From: JAIKWW01 sp052169645
Lineage (GTDB): Bacteria > Bacillota > Clostridia > Peptostreptococcales > Anaerovoracaceae
Assembly: GCA_052169645.1 (NCBI GenBank)
Contig: JBQNCA010000004.1
Location: 1-64,000 of the forward strand
Reading direction: 5' to 3'
DNA: 64,000 nt
The notes beneath the pieces are model-generated. The model had not been told where the DNA came from. It worked only from the letters and a program-made list of their open reading frames with translations, and did no database searches. Of the stretch, positions 7,513-16,672 are shown piece after piece; within the stretch, counting starts at the first letter, position 1, and each line of letters starts with the position of its first letter. The translations under genes and the position numbers were made by a program.

Positions 7513-10374
7513 TTAAATACAAAATTCATTGATTTTTTTGATGATAAATTCAATTCTTTCATATATATAATCTATACTTTCATCTGTGACCAAAACACGA
7601 AAGGCTTTTATCCCGGAAGCTGAAAGTTCCGTTATACTTTTAAGAAAATTCAAAGGTCTGTATGACAATATCGTGCAGCTGCAATCGGAAATATTCGGAA
7701 TAAGCGGATAAAACATCCCTTTTCTGTCTTTAAGTGCAAAGTTTTCTTCAAGACAGCGACCTCTTTTACCACATGCAACCGGGCAGTGGGCGGTAAGCAT
7801 CAAAGGTATTCTGCCATAGACCGCAACCTCTCTCAGATCGCAGCCGTTTGTCGAGTTTAAGCTTCTGTCCATTGATGTAATTTCAGCAATATCAAGTTCA
7901 TACGAAGTCGTTGCACGCTCTATTCCTCTTTTGCACCAATATTGGAAGGTATATGAATTGTACAGATTTGCACTTTCTTCCAATCTCAATGAAATGCCTT
8001 CTCTGTCTGAAAACAGTTCAAGCTGAGACGGATGTCCCAATGAAATTGCAGCTAAACTGCCGTTTCGACACAAACTCGTAAGATGATCTATTGCATCTTG
8101 CGATATTCCATGTCGCAGGACAGCAGGCAGATATACCACCGCCTTAAACTCGATAAAGCCTGCTGTCCCTTTGCACTGCGAAAGCTGCCCGAGCAGCTCG
8201 CAAAGCTCCGAAGCCTTCTCATAAGGAAGCGAAAATTCTATTATTAATCCGACAGGCGGAAGGCTCGCCCCGATTTCAGCGTTATCACGGCGGAAGCGGT
8301 TTTCCGTATTGTTTATGTCGCTCGTACGGTGGAAGCCCTCTATATCTCCGTTTTCGATGCTGCCGTCATTATGGCGGAAAATCCCCTCTGCAGCAGTTTC
8401 CAAGGCGAAATTTTCCTGATTCAGGCTTCCGCTCCCGTTCGCTCCGCCGCTGCCGCCGCTTTTCAGCTTTCCGCTTCCGCCTGCGAATGAGAAGGCTTCC
8501 TTTTGGGCAGCTTCTTCGTACGGAGCGGCTCCTCCGCTTTGCAGAGCCGCCTTCATCTCAGCAAGCAACCTTTGCAGCAGAGCCTCCGCAGTCTCTATTT
8601 CCCTGCCCGTCCTGTTAAACACTACATTTATAACAGCTTTGTTGTCAACATTCCTGTCACAAAGCTCTGCCGAGGCTCTTCTCTCCGACGCAAGCACCCT
8701 GTCTCCAAAATCGTAATCATCATCGGTTTCCGCCTTAGCTGAGAACGCCTCCTCAAATACCTCATTTTTCCATGAATCCAGTCTCAGCTCCGTCAGTTTC
8801 TCAAGCGCCGATCTGCGCATTCCGTTTATAAGCGATGCCGGAACGATTGCATCACCACAAAGATTCACTATGCACTCTGATAACCTGTAAGGTGTACCTC
8901 CCGTCTTGGAAAGCTGCTTGACTATATCTTCTTCGGTAGATACTCTGTTTCTTGCAAGCTCAAGAACCTGCTCCGACTTAACAGTTACAGATACATTACT
9001 GTCCTTACCGCAAGCGCTTACCGTCAGGGAAGCACGGCTCCCGACCGCACCGTCAAATCTCATCCTCACATCTACACGCTGAACGGGCTTTTCATATGAC
9101 TCCTTAACTTCCTTCATAAGCAAGCTGTCTCTTGTTCTGTACAATATGCTGCCGGCTCCGAGCCTTGCATCTTTTAAATCCAAATCGCCGATTACTATAC
9201 GCTGACCGGGATAAGCTTCCTTTATAAGATTCGACCCTTTATTTGAAGCGATAGTCTTAGCCTTTGATACCGCCCTTATATATGTAATAATATTTCCCCT
9301 GCTGTCCGAATTCGATCTCAGCTCAACGCCGTCACCTATGCGCAAGGTATCAGTCAACAAAACCTCTGCATGACCTCTTCGTACATCCACGGCGAGCACC
9401 TTGCCGATTTCTCTGCCCTTATGTTTCGGAATTTCAACGGACATCAGCGACATACCGCTGTCACCTCTCAGATATGCATCCGTAAAGTCGCCTCTATTAT
9501 ATATAGAACCCAATATACTTCTGTCTTTTTCAGCCTGTTTACGATTTCGCTTCTCACCTGAGCGCAGATCATCTAAAGCTTTCCTATATGCTGCGGTTAC
9601 GGATGCCACATATTCCGGAGAACGCATTCGTCCCTCTATCTTGATGCTGTCAACTCCGGCATCCCTAAGTTCCTCCAAATGTTCAAGCAAATACATATCC
9701 GCAGGACTTAACAAATATACACCTCCTGACTGCCCTTTATCTATTGCTCCGTCGGCATACAGAAAATAAGGCAGTCTGCAAGGCTGAGCGCACTGACCTC
9801 TGTTTCCGCTGCGACCGCCGATAAAGCTGCTCATATGACATTGCCCGGAATAGCATATACATATGGCTCCATGCACAAAAACCTCTATCTCTATGGAACA
9901 ATTTTGCCTTATATGTATTATCTCATCGATAGAAAGTTCTCTCGCTAATATCACTCTGCGGAAACCTGCCTTTTCAGCCTCAAGCGCTCCGCCTATGTCG
10001 CTCACCGTGCCCTGAGTACTCAGATGCAGCGGAAGCTCCGGAATCAGACTCTTTATCCTGTCCGCAAAGCCCCTGTCCTGTACTATGATCGCATCTATAC
10101 CTATCTTATACAGGTTGACAGCCTGCTTAATCGCCGCATCCATTTCATCGTCATGCAACAGAGTATTCTGTGTTATATGCACCTTTACTCCGTTTTCATG
10201 TGCAAAACAAATCGCATTTTCTATATGACTTTCAGAAAAATTTTCTGCATTCATGCGAGCATTAAAATTTCCGCCGCCCATATAAACCGCATCCGCACCC
10301 GACGCTACAGCCGCACGGAGCTGCTCCATACCTCCGACAGGTATGAGCAGCTCCGGTATAAATCTATCAATCAT
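7513..10374 (-). CDS. U32 family protein with DUF3656 (RlhA/TrhP-like RNA hydroxylation family)
   Basis: The 953-residue protein starts with the U32 'peptidase' domain; the family signature EVFVHGAICICYSGQCHMS is near residues 165-183 with its cysteines. Long U32 proteins with a DUF3656 region are related to E. coli RlhA (23S rRNA C2501 hydroxylation), while shorter relatives (TrhP) modify tRNA. Protease activity is therefore doubtful and an RNA-modifying role more likely. A cysteine-containing C-terminal segment near 855-895 may bind a metal cluster. An unusual Gly/Ser/Ala-rich and Asn-rich stretch occupies about residues 610-710. The ATG overlaps the ornithine carbamoyltransferase stop (ATGA), so the two are coupled. 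Confidence 0.88.
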   Translation of the reverse strand: MIDRFIPELLIPVGGMEQLRAAVASGADAVYMGGGNFNARMNAENFSESHIENAICFAHENGVKVHITQNTLLHDDEMDAAIKQAVNLYKIGIDAIIVQDRGFADRIKSLIPELPLHLSTQGTVSDIGGALEAEKAGFRRVILARELSIDEIIHIRQNCSIEIEVFVHGAICICYSGQCHMSSFIGGRSGNRGQCAQPCRLPYFLYADGAIDKGQSGGVYLLSPADMYLLEHLEELRDAGVDSIKIEGRMRSPEYVASVTAAYRKALDDLRSGEKRNRKQAEKDRSILGSIYNRGDFTDAYLRGDSGMSLMSVEIPKHKGREIGKVLAVDVRRGHAEVLLTDTLRIGDGVELRSNSDSRGNIITYIRAVSKAKTIASNKGSNLIKEAYPGQRIVIGDLDLKDARLGAGSILYRTRDSLLMKEVKESYEKPVQRVDVRMRFDGAVGSRASLTVSACGKDSNVSVTVKSEQVLELARNRVSTEEDIVKQLSKTGGTPYRLSECIVNLCGDAIVPASLINGMRRSALEKLTELRLDSWKNEVFEEAFSAKAETDDDYDFGDRVLASERRASAELCDRNVDNKAVINVVFNRTGREIETAEALLQRLLAEMKAALQSGGAAPYEEAAQKEAFSFAGGSGKLKSGGSGGANGSGSLNQENFALETAAEGIFRHNDGSIENGDIEGFHRTSDINNTENRFRRDNAEIGASLPPVGLIIEFSLPYEKASELCELLGQLSQCKGTAGFIEFKAVVYLPAVLRHGISQDAIDHLTSLCRNGSLAAISLGHPSQLELFSDREGISLRLEESANLYNSYTFQYWCKRGIERATTSYELDIAEITSMDRSLNSTNGCDLREVAVYGRIPLMLTAHCPVACGKRGRCLEENFALKDRKGMFYPLIPNISDCSCTILSYRPLNFLKSITELSASGIKAFRVLVTDESIDYIYERIEFIIKKINEFCI

Positions 10375-11375
10375 AAATCTATATGCTCCGCCATTGTCGC
10401 AACCATTACAGCCTTGATGGTATGCATACGATTTTCAGCTTCATCAAACACAACGGAATGTTTACTGCGAAAGACCTCATCGCTTACTTCTCTTATATCG
10501 AATCCTTTTTCCATCCATTCAGCCGCCATTCCGGTTTCAAAATCATGGTAAGCCGGCAGACAGTGTAGGAACAGAACCTCAGGATTATCACTCCTTTCCA
10601 AAAGCTCCGTAGTCACTTTATACGGAGTGAGCATTTTTACCTTATCGGGTATCTGTTCTTCCTCACCCATTGATGCCCAAACATCGGTATATATAACATC
10701 TGCATTCTTTACACAATCGGGATCGGATGATACTTCAATCACTGCTCCGCTTCCCTCAGCTACAGCCTTTGCTTTTTTAAGCACTTCCTCGTCAACTTTA
10801 AGCTCATCCGGACCGAAGGCTGTAAAATCTACACCCATCTTTGCACAACCGTACATCCACGCATACGCCATATTATTTCGGATATCTCCACAGAATACCA
10901 CCTTGCACTGATTGAGCGGTTTTGAGATATGCTCTTCCATAGTCATCATATCGGCAAGGATTTGAGTCGGATGATCTGTATCCGTCAATCCGTTCCACAC
11001 CGGCACCCCCGAATACTTTGAAAGCTGTTCGACCAGCTCCTGTGAATAGCCTCTATATTCTATCCCGTCATAAAATCTGCCCAGAACCTTTGCCGAATCC
11101 TCAACAGACTCCTTTTTGCCGAATTGAGAACTGCTCTTATCCAAAAAAGTGACACATGCTCCCTCATCATATGCAGCAACTTCAAAGGAGCATCTTGTTC
11201 TCGTTGAAGTTTTATCAAAAAGCAGTACGATATTTTTACCTTTTAAACTGTTCCCGATTTTTCCCGCCTTTTTCTTAGCTTTAAGGCTGTGTGCCAAATC
11301 CAGCATATAACGAATTTCCTCTGCAGAAAAATCCATAAGAGTTAAAAAGCTTCTTCCTTTTAAATTAATGCTCAT
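10371..11375 (-). CDS. argF: Ornithine carbamoyltransferase
   Basis: The enzyme (334 residues) converts ornithine and carbamoyl phosphate to citrulline, or runs the reverse reaction in arginine fermentation. The carbamoyl-phosphate motif STRTR is at 57-61, HPTQ at 135-138 and the ornithine-loop HCLP at 271-274, all intact. The long form with a KTSTRTRCSFEVA region resembles ArcB/ArgI-type enzymes. No arginine deiminase, carbamate kinase or other arg gene is in the window, so catabolic or anabolic direction cannot be decided. It lies 11 bases after the DUF1836 gene and overlaps the U32 gene by 4 bases. Confidence 0.96.
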   Translation of the reverse strand: MSINLKGRSFLTLMDFSAEEIRYMLDLAHSLKAKKKAGKIGNSLKGKNIVLLFDKTSTRTRCSFEVAAYDEGACVTFLDKSSSQFGKKESVEDSAKVLGRFYDGIEYRGYSQELVEQLSKYSGVPVWNGLTDTDHPTQILADMMTMEEHISKPLNQCKVVFCGDIRNNMAYAWMYGCAKMGVDFTAFGPDELKVDEEVLKKAKAVAEGSGAVIEVSSDPDCVKNADVIYTDVWASMGEEEQIPDKVKMLTPYKVTTELLERSDNPEVLFLHCLPAYHDFETGMAAEWMEKGFDIREVSDEVFRSKHSVVFDEAENRMHTIKAVMVATMAEHIDL

Positions 11376-11386
11376 ATCTTAAAGCC

Positions 11387-12088
11387 TCACAGTTCTTTTT
11401 CAAAATCCTCATCCGATGTCTTTTTCGATTTCTTTGATACCTTTGATGCCGACTGTCGTGATTCTTTAACCTTTTTTGTCTTAGTCTTTTTTTCCTTATC
11501 AGGCCCTACAAAATATGTATCAAGAAGCTTCATTGCGAGCAGCTTTTCCATATCCGCTTTCATCGCAAGTGAAAGTATCAAAATCAACACCTCGGCTCTC
11601 TCATCATCGGCAATATCGGTATCCTCGATAAGCTTCTTTATAGAAAGCACTTCATTATTTATATTATCCGAAAAATTTTCCATAAATTTTTCATTTGCGG
11701 CACAAGCTGTTGCATATAAGGTTTCAGGATTTATCTGATCGTCAAATGCGGAATTGTAATTTTCTACCAACGGCTTCATCAAATACTCTATATCATCTAT
11801 CTTGAAAAAACCTTTCAGGTAAAGTACCATGGTCAGCATGAGCAGATGATCCCTTGAATATTTTTTCCCGTCTGAACGGGGTATAATGCTGTACTTTGCA
11901 TAATTGCTTATCATCGTCTTTGTAACATGCCACTTATTTGTTTCATCGGTTATAGCCTTAAGCTGTCCGTTGAAGAAGCTTTCCACCTGATCTATATAAA
12001 GCTCCAAATCAGGGATTTTATTTTTATCTATAATTCCCGATTTCTGCAACAGTTCAACCTGTATACGAACATATTCTTCATATCTCAT
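11387..12088 (-). CDS. DUF1836 domain protein, putative regulator
   Basis: The ATG at 12088 is preferred because GGAG stands six bases before it; this gives 233 residues. The frame continues upstream to a TTG at 12145, and an ATG at 12100 lacks a good ribosome-binding site. Residues about 5-150 match the DUF1836 pattern, an uncharacterised Firmicutes family with a predicted MerR-like helix-turn-helix: one sees WHVTKTMISNYAKY followed by RDHLLMLTMVLYLKGFF. The tail (about 205-233) is very rich in Lys and Ser, which would suit nucleic-acid binding. It heads the transcript with argF and the U32 gene, so it might control them; that is inference. Confidence 0.8.
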   Translation of the reverse strand: MRYEEYVRIQVELLQKSGIIDKNKIPDLELYIDQVESFFNGQLKAITDETNKWHVTKTMISNYAKYSIIPRSDGKKYSRDHLLMLTMVLYLKGFFKIDDIEYLMKPLVENYNSAFDDQINPETLYATACAANEKFMENFSDNINNEVLSIKKLIEDTDIADDERAEVLILILSLAMKADMEKLLAMKLLDTYFVGPDKEKKTKTKKVKESRQSASKVSKKSKKTSDEDFEKEL

Positions 12089-12212
12089 ATCAATCTCCAT
12101 TCCGCCGCCTTTGCCCGGCTGCACAAACAGTAATGAAAGTTTCAACGTACTATGCTTTCTTTAACACTATGTACCTGTATACATTACCTTATAATACGTT
12201 ATTTTTTACTTT

Positions 12213-12241
12213 ATTATAGAGTTTTTATTAGATTGTTACAA
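12213..12241 (-). promoter_or_regulatory. Sigma-A promoter for DUF1836-argF-U32 operon
   Basis: On the minus strand TTGTAA (12236-12241) and a perfect TATAAT (12213-12218) are 17 bases apart. It lies just beyond the stop codon of the rlmL-like gene, so the downstream operon has its own start, with about 118 bases of leader. Confidence 0.75.
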
Positions 12242-12256
12242 TATTTTCATCAGCTT

Positions 12257-13411
12257 TTATTCAATATTTTCAGATCTCGGCGGACGCTTTCCGTAATATT
12301 GATAATAGCAGGTTTCTATGCGTCCGTTGTAAAGCTTACGTCTGCGATCCGCCTTTCTCGGCAGCAGATATTCGGGAGCATCCTTATCTGCCGTAATCAT
12401 ATATAGAGAAAGAGTCTCGTCCTCCTCCATAAGCTTTTTTAAATGATTATAGATTGAAGCCAACTCCTTTTTTTCGCCTATTCTCTCACCATATGGCGGA
12501 TTGCAAATTATAATCGAATATTCGTCGGAGGGTTTCAGCTTCTCAACCGCTGCCTCATAAAATTCTATGCAGTCGTCGACACCTGCTTCTTCCGCATTCT
12601 CACGAGCTGCAGCCACAGCTTTTTTATCTCTATCGGAAGCGAGTATACGAATGTTCACATCGTGGTCTATCATTTCATATGCACGTTTTCGTTCTTCTTT
12701 CCATATAACCGGATCTATAATATTATCCCAACTCTCAGATGCAAAATTTCTATACAGTCCCGGAGCGATATTTCGCATATACATTGCAGCTTCTATAGCT
12801 ATTGTACCTGAACCGCAGAACGGATCTATCAGCACTCTGTCCGGCTTCCAAAAGCTGAGCTGCACCATGGCTGCCGCCAAGGTTTCTTTAATTGGCGCCG
12901 CTACGGACTTTATCCTGTAAGCTCGCTTGTGCAGTCCCTGCCCGCTTGTATCTATAGTTAAAGTAGCTCTGTCTTTCAATATGGTAATTTTAATCGTGTA
13001 TTCAGCTCCCGTCTCAGGGAAGCTGTCCTGCATATAAAAAGCCGCCATTCTGTCAACTATAGCTTTTTTAACTGTTTTCTGGCAAGCCGGTTCGCTGCGC
13101 AGCTTTGACTTTACAGTAGTGCAATTTACAGTGAATTTACCGTCTGCGGGAATCCATTCCTCCCATGCTATAGCTTTTGTCTGCTGAAAAAGCTCCTCTG
13201 AGGTTTCCGCCTTAAATTCACCCATTTTCAACAGAACTCGATCAGCCGACCTTAACATAAGATTAGATCTCACTATACCTCGTTCATCCGTTAAATATGT
13301 GATTTTCGCATTTTCCGAGTTTAAAATTTTATATCCGAGCTGCTCTATTTCCCTTTTAACAACAGCCTCCAAACCGAAGGTTGCCGTAGCTATCAATTCT
13401 ATTCTTGCCAT
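12257..13411 (-). CDS. THUMP-domain RNA guanine-N2 methyltransferase (RlmL/YpsC-like)
   Basis: The protein has 384 residues. The N-terminal half (about 1-160) is a ferredoxin-like plus THUMP RNA-binding region and the C-terminal half a SAM-dependent methyltransferase. Its glycine loop is DPFCGSGTIAIEA (near 197) and its catalytic motif NPPYGERIG (near 306). Relatives include the N-terminal half of E. coli RlmL and B. subtilis YpsC, which act on 23S rRNA; the target here is inferred. GGAGG stands 6 bases before the ATG at 13411. It follows the mreB terminator and runs in the same direction as the DUF1836 operon. Confidence 0.92.
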   Translation of the reverse strand: MARIELIATATFGLEAVVKREIEQLGYKILNSENAKITYLTDERGIVRSNLMLRSADRVLLKMGEFKAETSEELFQQTKAIAWEEWIPADGKFTVNCTTVKSKLRSEPACQKTVKKAIVDRMAAFYMQDSFPETGAEYTIKITILKDRATLTIDTSGQGLHKRAYRIKSVAAPIKETLAAAMVQLSFWKPDRVLIDPFCGSGTIAIEAAMYMRNIAPGLYRNFASESWDNIIDPVIWKEERKRAYEMIDHDVNIRILASDRDKKAVAAARENAEEAGVDDCIEFYEAAVEKLKPSDEYSIIICNPPYGERIGEKKELASIYNHLKKLMEEDETLSLYMITADKDAPEYLLPRKADRRRKLYNGRIETCYYQYYGKRPPRSENIE

Positions 13412-13439
13412 AAATCCTCCAAATAATGAAAATTACAAA

Positions 13440-13465
13440 CGGGTCGCCTCAATTATGACGACCCG
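13440..13465 (-). terminator. Terminator after mreB
   Basis: A 7-bp GC-rich stem (CGGGTCG/CGACCCG, 12-base loop) is followed on the minus strand by TTTGTAATTTTC. It lies 15 bases past the mreB stop. The T-run is interrupted, so termination may be partial. Confidence 0.6.
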
Positions 13466-13479
13466 CCGATGTTCTCATA

Positions 13480-14499
13480 TTAAAAATCCTGTCTGTTCGA
13501 CACCCTGCTGGAAGCAATAGCCTCCATGTGCGACAACGCCTTGCCCGTGCCTACCGCCACACAATTCTTAGGTTCTTCCGCTATGGTCACAGGAATCTTT
13601 GTACGATCTTCTATACGCTTGTCTATGCCGCACAGCAAAGCTCCGCCTCCTGTGAGCATTATGCCTGTAGAGCTGATATCCGCAGCAATTTCGGGAGGAG
13701 TTCTTTCCAATACCGCATGAACCGCTTCACATATAGTGGTCAAAGGTTCATCCAAAGCATCATACATTTCCTCCGAAGTAACCGTAACTGAAACCGGCAA
13801 TCCCGAAATCATATCCCTGCCTCTGCATTCCATAGAAACGGACTCTTCTCTCGGAAATGCCGTGCCTACATTAAATTTAAGCTGCTCGGCTGTACGCTCT
13901 CCGATAAATATTTTATGAGCTTTCCTCATATATTTTATGATAGCATCATCAAAGCGATCACCTGCCACCTTAACCGAAGTACTGGTGACTATTCCTCCCA
14001 AAGATATAACCGCTATATCGGTAGTTCCTCCGCCTATATCTATTACCATTACACCGTCAGGTCTCATTATATCAAGACCCGAACCTATTGCGGCGGCTAT
14101 AGGCTCTTCCATAAGGAATACATCCTTTCCTCCTGCAATAGAGGCCGCCTCGCTCACTGCACGCTTTTCAACCTCTGTAACACCGCTTGGTACACAGACC
14201 ATAATTTTAGGCTTGAAAAATCTTCCCGATCCGCATGTTTTCCTTATAAAATATTTCAGCATGCGTTCCGTAATATCATAATCCGATATAACTCCGTCCT
14301 TCAAAGGTCTTACCGCTATTATATTGTTCGGCGTACGCCCGAGCATCTGGCGTGCTTCTTCTCCGACTGCCAATATTTCATTCGTATCCTTGTTTATAGC
14401 CACTACGGACGGCTCATTCAAAACTATTCCTTTACCCTGTATATATATCAGTACATTTGCAGTACCTAAATCTATGCCGACTTCCGATGAAAATGCCAT
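13480..14499 (-). CDS. mreB: MreB/Mbl-family cell shape protein
   Basis: This 339-residue bacterial actin homologue polymerises under the membrane and guides lateral peptidoglycan synthesis. The phosphate-1 loop GIDLGTANVLIY is at 8-19, the second phosphate loop VIDIGGGTTDIAV is near 155-167, and the adenosine motif TGGGALL lies near the C-terminus. An AAGGAGAAAG ribosome-binding site precedes the ATG. mreC and mreD are not adjacent, so it may be the second paralogue (Mbl-like). It follows ung by 83 bases in the same direction, downstream of the glmM cluster, which suits a shared wall-growth role. Confidence 0.95.
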   Translation of the reverse strand: MAFSSEVGIDLGTANVLIYIQGKGIVLNEPSVVAINKDTNEILAVGEEARQMLGRTPNNIIAVRPLKDGVISDYDITERMLKYFIRKTCGSGRFFKPKIMVCVPSGVTEVEKRAVSEAASIAGGKDVFLMEEPIAAAIGSGLDIMRPDGVMVIDIGGGTTDIAVISLGGIVTSTSVKVAGDRFDDAIIKYMRKAHKIFIGERTAEQLKFNVGTAFPREESVSMECRGRDMISGLPVSVTVTSEEMYDALDEPLTTICEAVHAVLERTPPEIAADISSTGIMLTGGGALLCGIDKRIEDRTKIPVTIAEEPKNCVAVGTGKALSHMEAIASSRVSNRQDF

Positions 14500-14582
14500 T
14501 TCTTTCTCCTTGTTAATTGTTCGTATGTAATAGTTGCAGATTTATTCTGCCATATAACTGCATTATCAGCAATATGTAAAAC

Positions 14583-15251
14583 TCAGTCCAATTCCCAGTC
14601 CACAGGCTTCATTCCGCAGCTTTCCAAGAATCTGTTTGCTTTAGAAAAATGTCTGCATCCGAAAAAGCCTCTGTATGCTGAAAGCGGGCTCGGGTGCGGA
14701 GCTCCGAGTATGAGATGATTCTTGTTTGTTATAAGCTGTGCTTTTGATGCAGCGTTTCCGCCCCACAGCAAAAATACCATGGGAGCCTCTCTCGCATTCA
14801 AATGAAGGATTACACTGTCGGTAAAGTTTTCCCAGCCTTTACCTTTATGTGAGTTGGCTTGACCTTCTCTTACCGTAAGTACGGTATTGAGAAGAAGCAC
14901 TCCCTGATCCGCCCATTTCTGAAGACAACCGTGTGAAGGTAGCTTACAGCCTGTATCGTCAGACATCTCCTTGAAAATATTTATCAAAGACGGTGGCGGC
15001 TGTATCCCCTTTTTCACAGAAAAACACATCCCGTGAGCCTGTCCCGGTCCGTGATACGGGTCCTGACCTATAATAACGATTTTTACATCTTTATACGGTA
15101 CAGCCTTCAACGCATTAAATATATCATACATGGACGGATAAATGGTATATGAAGAATATTCTTTTATAAGAAATTGTCTGAGATTTTTATAATAGTCCTT
15201 ATCGAACTCACCTGCAAGCACATCATCCCAATCGTTATCAAAATTTACCAT
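14583..15251 (-). CDS. ung: Uracil-DNA glycosylase, family 1
   Basis: The enzyme removes uracil from DNA as the first step of base-excision repair. I prefer the ATG at 15251; a GTG at 15260 is also in frame and neither has a strong ribosome-binding site. The catalytic loop GQDPYHG has its Asp near residue 64, and the leucine-intercalation motif HPSPLSAYRGFFG has its His near residue 186. Both are canonical for UNG, as is the length of about 222 residues. It follows glmM by 26-35 bases and may be co-transcribed with it. Confidence 0.97.
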   Translation of the reverse strand: MVNFDNDWDDVLAGEFDKDYYKNLRQFLIKEYSSYTIYPSMYDIFNALKAVPYKDVKIVIIGQDPYHGPGQAHGMCFSVKKGIQPPPSLINIFKEMSDDTGCKLPSHGCLQKWADQGVLLLNTVLTVREGQANSHKGKGWENFTDSVILHLNAREAPMVFLLWGGNAASKAQLITNKNHLILGAPHPSPLSAYRGFFGCRHFSKANRFLESCGMKPVDWELD

Positions 15252-15286
15252 ACTGAGCACTCTACATCTTTCTGCATATTTTTAAA

Positions 15287-16636
15287 TTAAGCAAGCTCTT
15301 TTTCTATGAGCTGTGCGAGCCTGTTAGCCAAAATTGCTATGCGCTCCGTGTCCGAGCCTTCTATCATAACTCTTACCAACGGCTCCGTCCCGGAAGGTCT
15401 TATAAGCACTCTGCCGTCACCGTCCATATCGCTTTCCGCCTGCTCTATTGCTTCTCTTATACGAGGAATTTCATTATATATAAACTTCTTTTCATTATTT
15501 ACCCTTGCATTTACAAGAACCTGAGGATAAATAGAAATCTCATCAGCCAATTCGGACAGAGAAATACCGTATTTTTTATAAGCTCTCAGCAGCTGCAGTG
15601 CAGCCACCATGCCGTCCCCTGTAGTTCCGTATTCGAGACAGATTATATGTCCGGACTGTTCGCCTCCGATTACACAACCGGTTTTAAGCATGTTTTCCAA
15701 TACATATCTGTCGCCTACAGCTGTGACCTCTACATTTATTCCCAGCTCCGCAGCCCTCTTGTGAAAGCCTATATTGCTCATAACAGTCACCGTGACGGAA
15801 TCATTTACCAATCTCCCCTCTTCTTTAAGAAGCTTGGCACAAATTCCTATGGTACGGTCACCGTCGATTACTCTGCCCTTTTCATCAACGGCTATCAGAC
15901 GATCCGCATCTCCGTCAAATGCCAATCCTATATCCGCACCCTCCTTGACAACTCTGTCGCATAATGCTTCCGGATGAGTGGAACCGCAGTTTTTATTTAT
16001 ATTTATACCGTCAGGCTCCGCATTTAGAACCGCTACATATGCACCCAACTGTGCAAATACATCGGGAGCTATATATGATGCCGCCCCGTTGGCACAATCA
16101 AGTACAATCTTCATACCTTCCAGACTCCCGTCGAAGGTGGATTTAACGAAGCTGCGATAAGCAAAATTTGGATCTTCGGACGGTTCTATTATTCTACCTA
16201 TATCGTTTCCTGAAATTTTCGATTCTAAAATCACTTCGCCCTTTACGATTTTTTCTATTCTGTCCTCTAAATCATCGTCAAGCTTGAAGCCCTTTGAATT
16301 GAAAAATTTAATACCGTTGTATTCAAAAGGATTGTGCGAAGCTGATATTACCGCACCTGCCGATGCTCCATATTTTATTGTCAGATAAGCCGCCGCCGGT
16401 GTAGGCAATACTCCCGCCTTTATAACATTTACGCCCATTGAAAGAATCCCCGCACAAAGAGCATCCTCCAACATATCTCCTGAAATTCTGGTGTCTTTTG
16501 CTATCAGAATTGTCGGATTGGAAGCATTTTCTCCCAATACATAAGCTCCCGCTCTGCCGAGCTTCATCGCCAGCTCGGGTGTAAGCTCCTGATTCGCTAT
16601 GCCTCTTACACCGTCAGTTCCAAACATTCGTGCCAT
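15287..16636 (-). CDS. glmM: Phosphoglucosamine mutase
   Basis: The 449-residue enzyme interconverts glucosamine-6-phosphate and glucosamine-1-phosphate, the step before UDP-GlcNAc for peptidoglycan. The phosphoserine loop ISASHNP puts the catalytic serine at residue 100. The metal-binding loop DGDADR is near 240, and the phosphate-binding loop RPSGTEPLVRVM is near the C-terminus. It follows cdaR by 36 bases. The cdaA-cdaR-glmM order is conserved across Firmicutes, where GlmM binds and inhibits CdaA, so wall-precursor and c-di-AMP synthesis are linked. Confidence 0.98.
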   Translation of the reverse strand: MARMFGTDGVRGIANQELTPELAMKLGRAGAYVLGENASNPTILIAKDTRISGDMLEDALCAGILSMGVNVIKAGVLPTPAAAYLTIKYGASAGAVISASHNPFEYNGIKFFNSKGFKLDDDLEDRIEKIVKGEVILESKISGNDIGRIIEPSEDPNFAYRSFVKSTFDGSLEGMKIVLDCANGAASYIAPDVFAQLGAYVAVLNAEPDGININKNCGSTHPEALCDRVVKEGADIGLAFDGDADRLIAVDEKGRVIDGDRTIGICAKLLKEEGRLVNDSVTVTVMSNIGFHKRAAELGINVEVTAVGDRYVLENMLKTGCVIGGEQSGHIICLEYGTTGDGMVAALQLLRAYKKYGISLSELADEISIYPQVLVNARVNNEKKFIYNEIPRIREAIEQAESDMDGDGRVLIRPSGTEPLVRVMIEGSDTERIAILANRLAQLIEKELA

Positions 16637-16672
16637 TTTTATATTCCTCCGATAAATTATAATATAATAAAG

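Noticed and set aside
13915..14469. 184-codon plus-strand frame opposite mreB
   Set aside because: Shadow of MreB; Tyr/Arg/Ser-rich with no domain.
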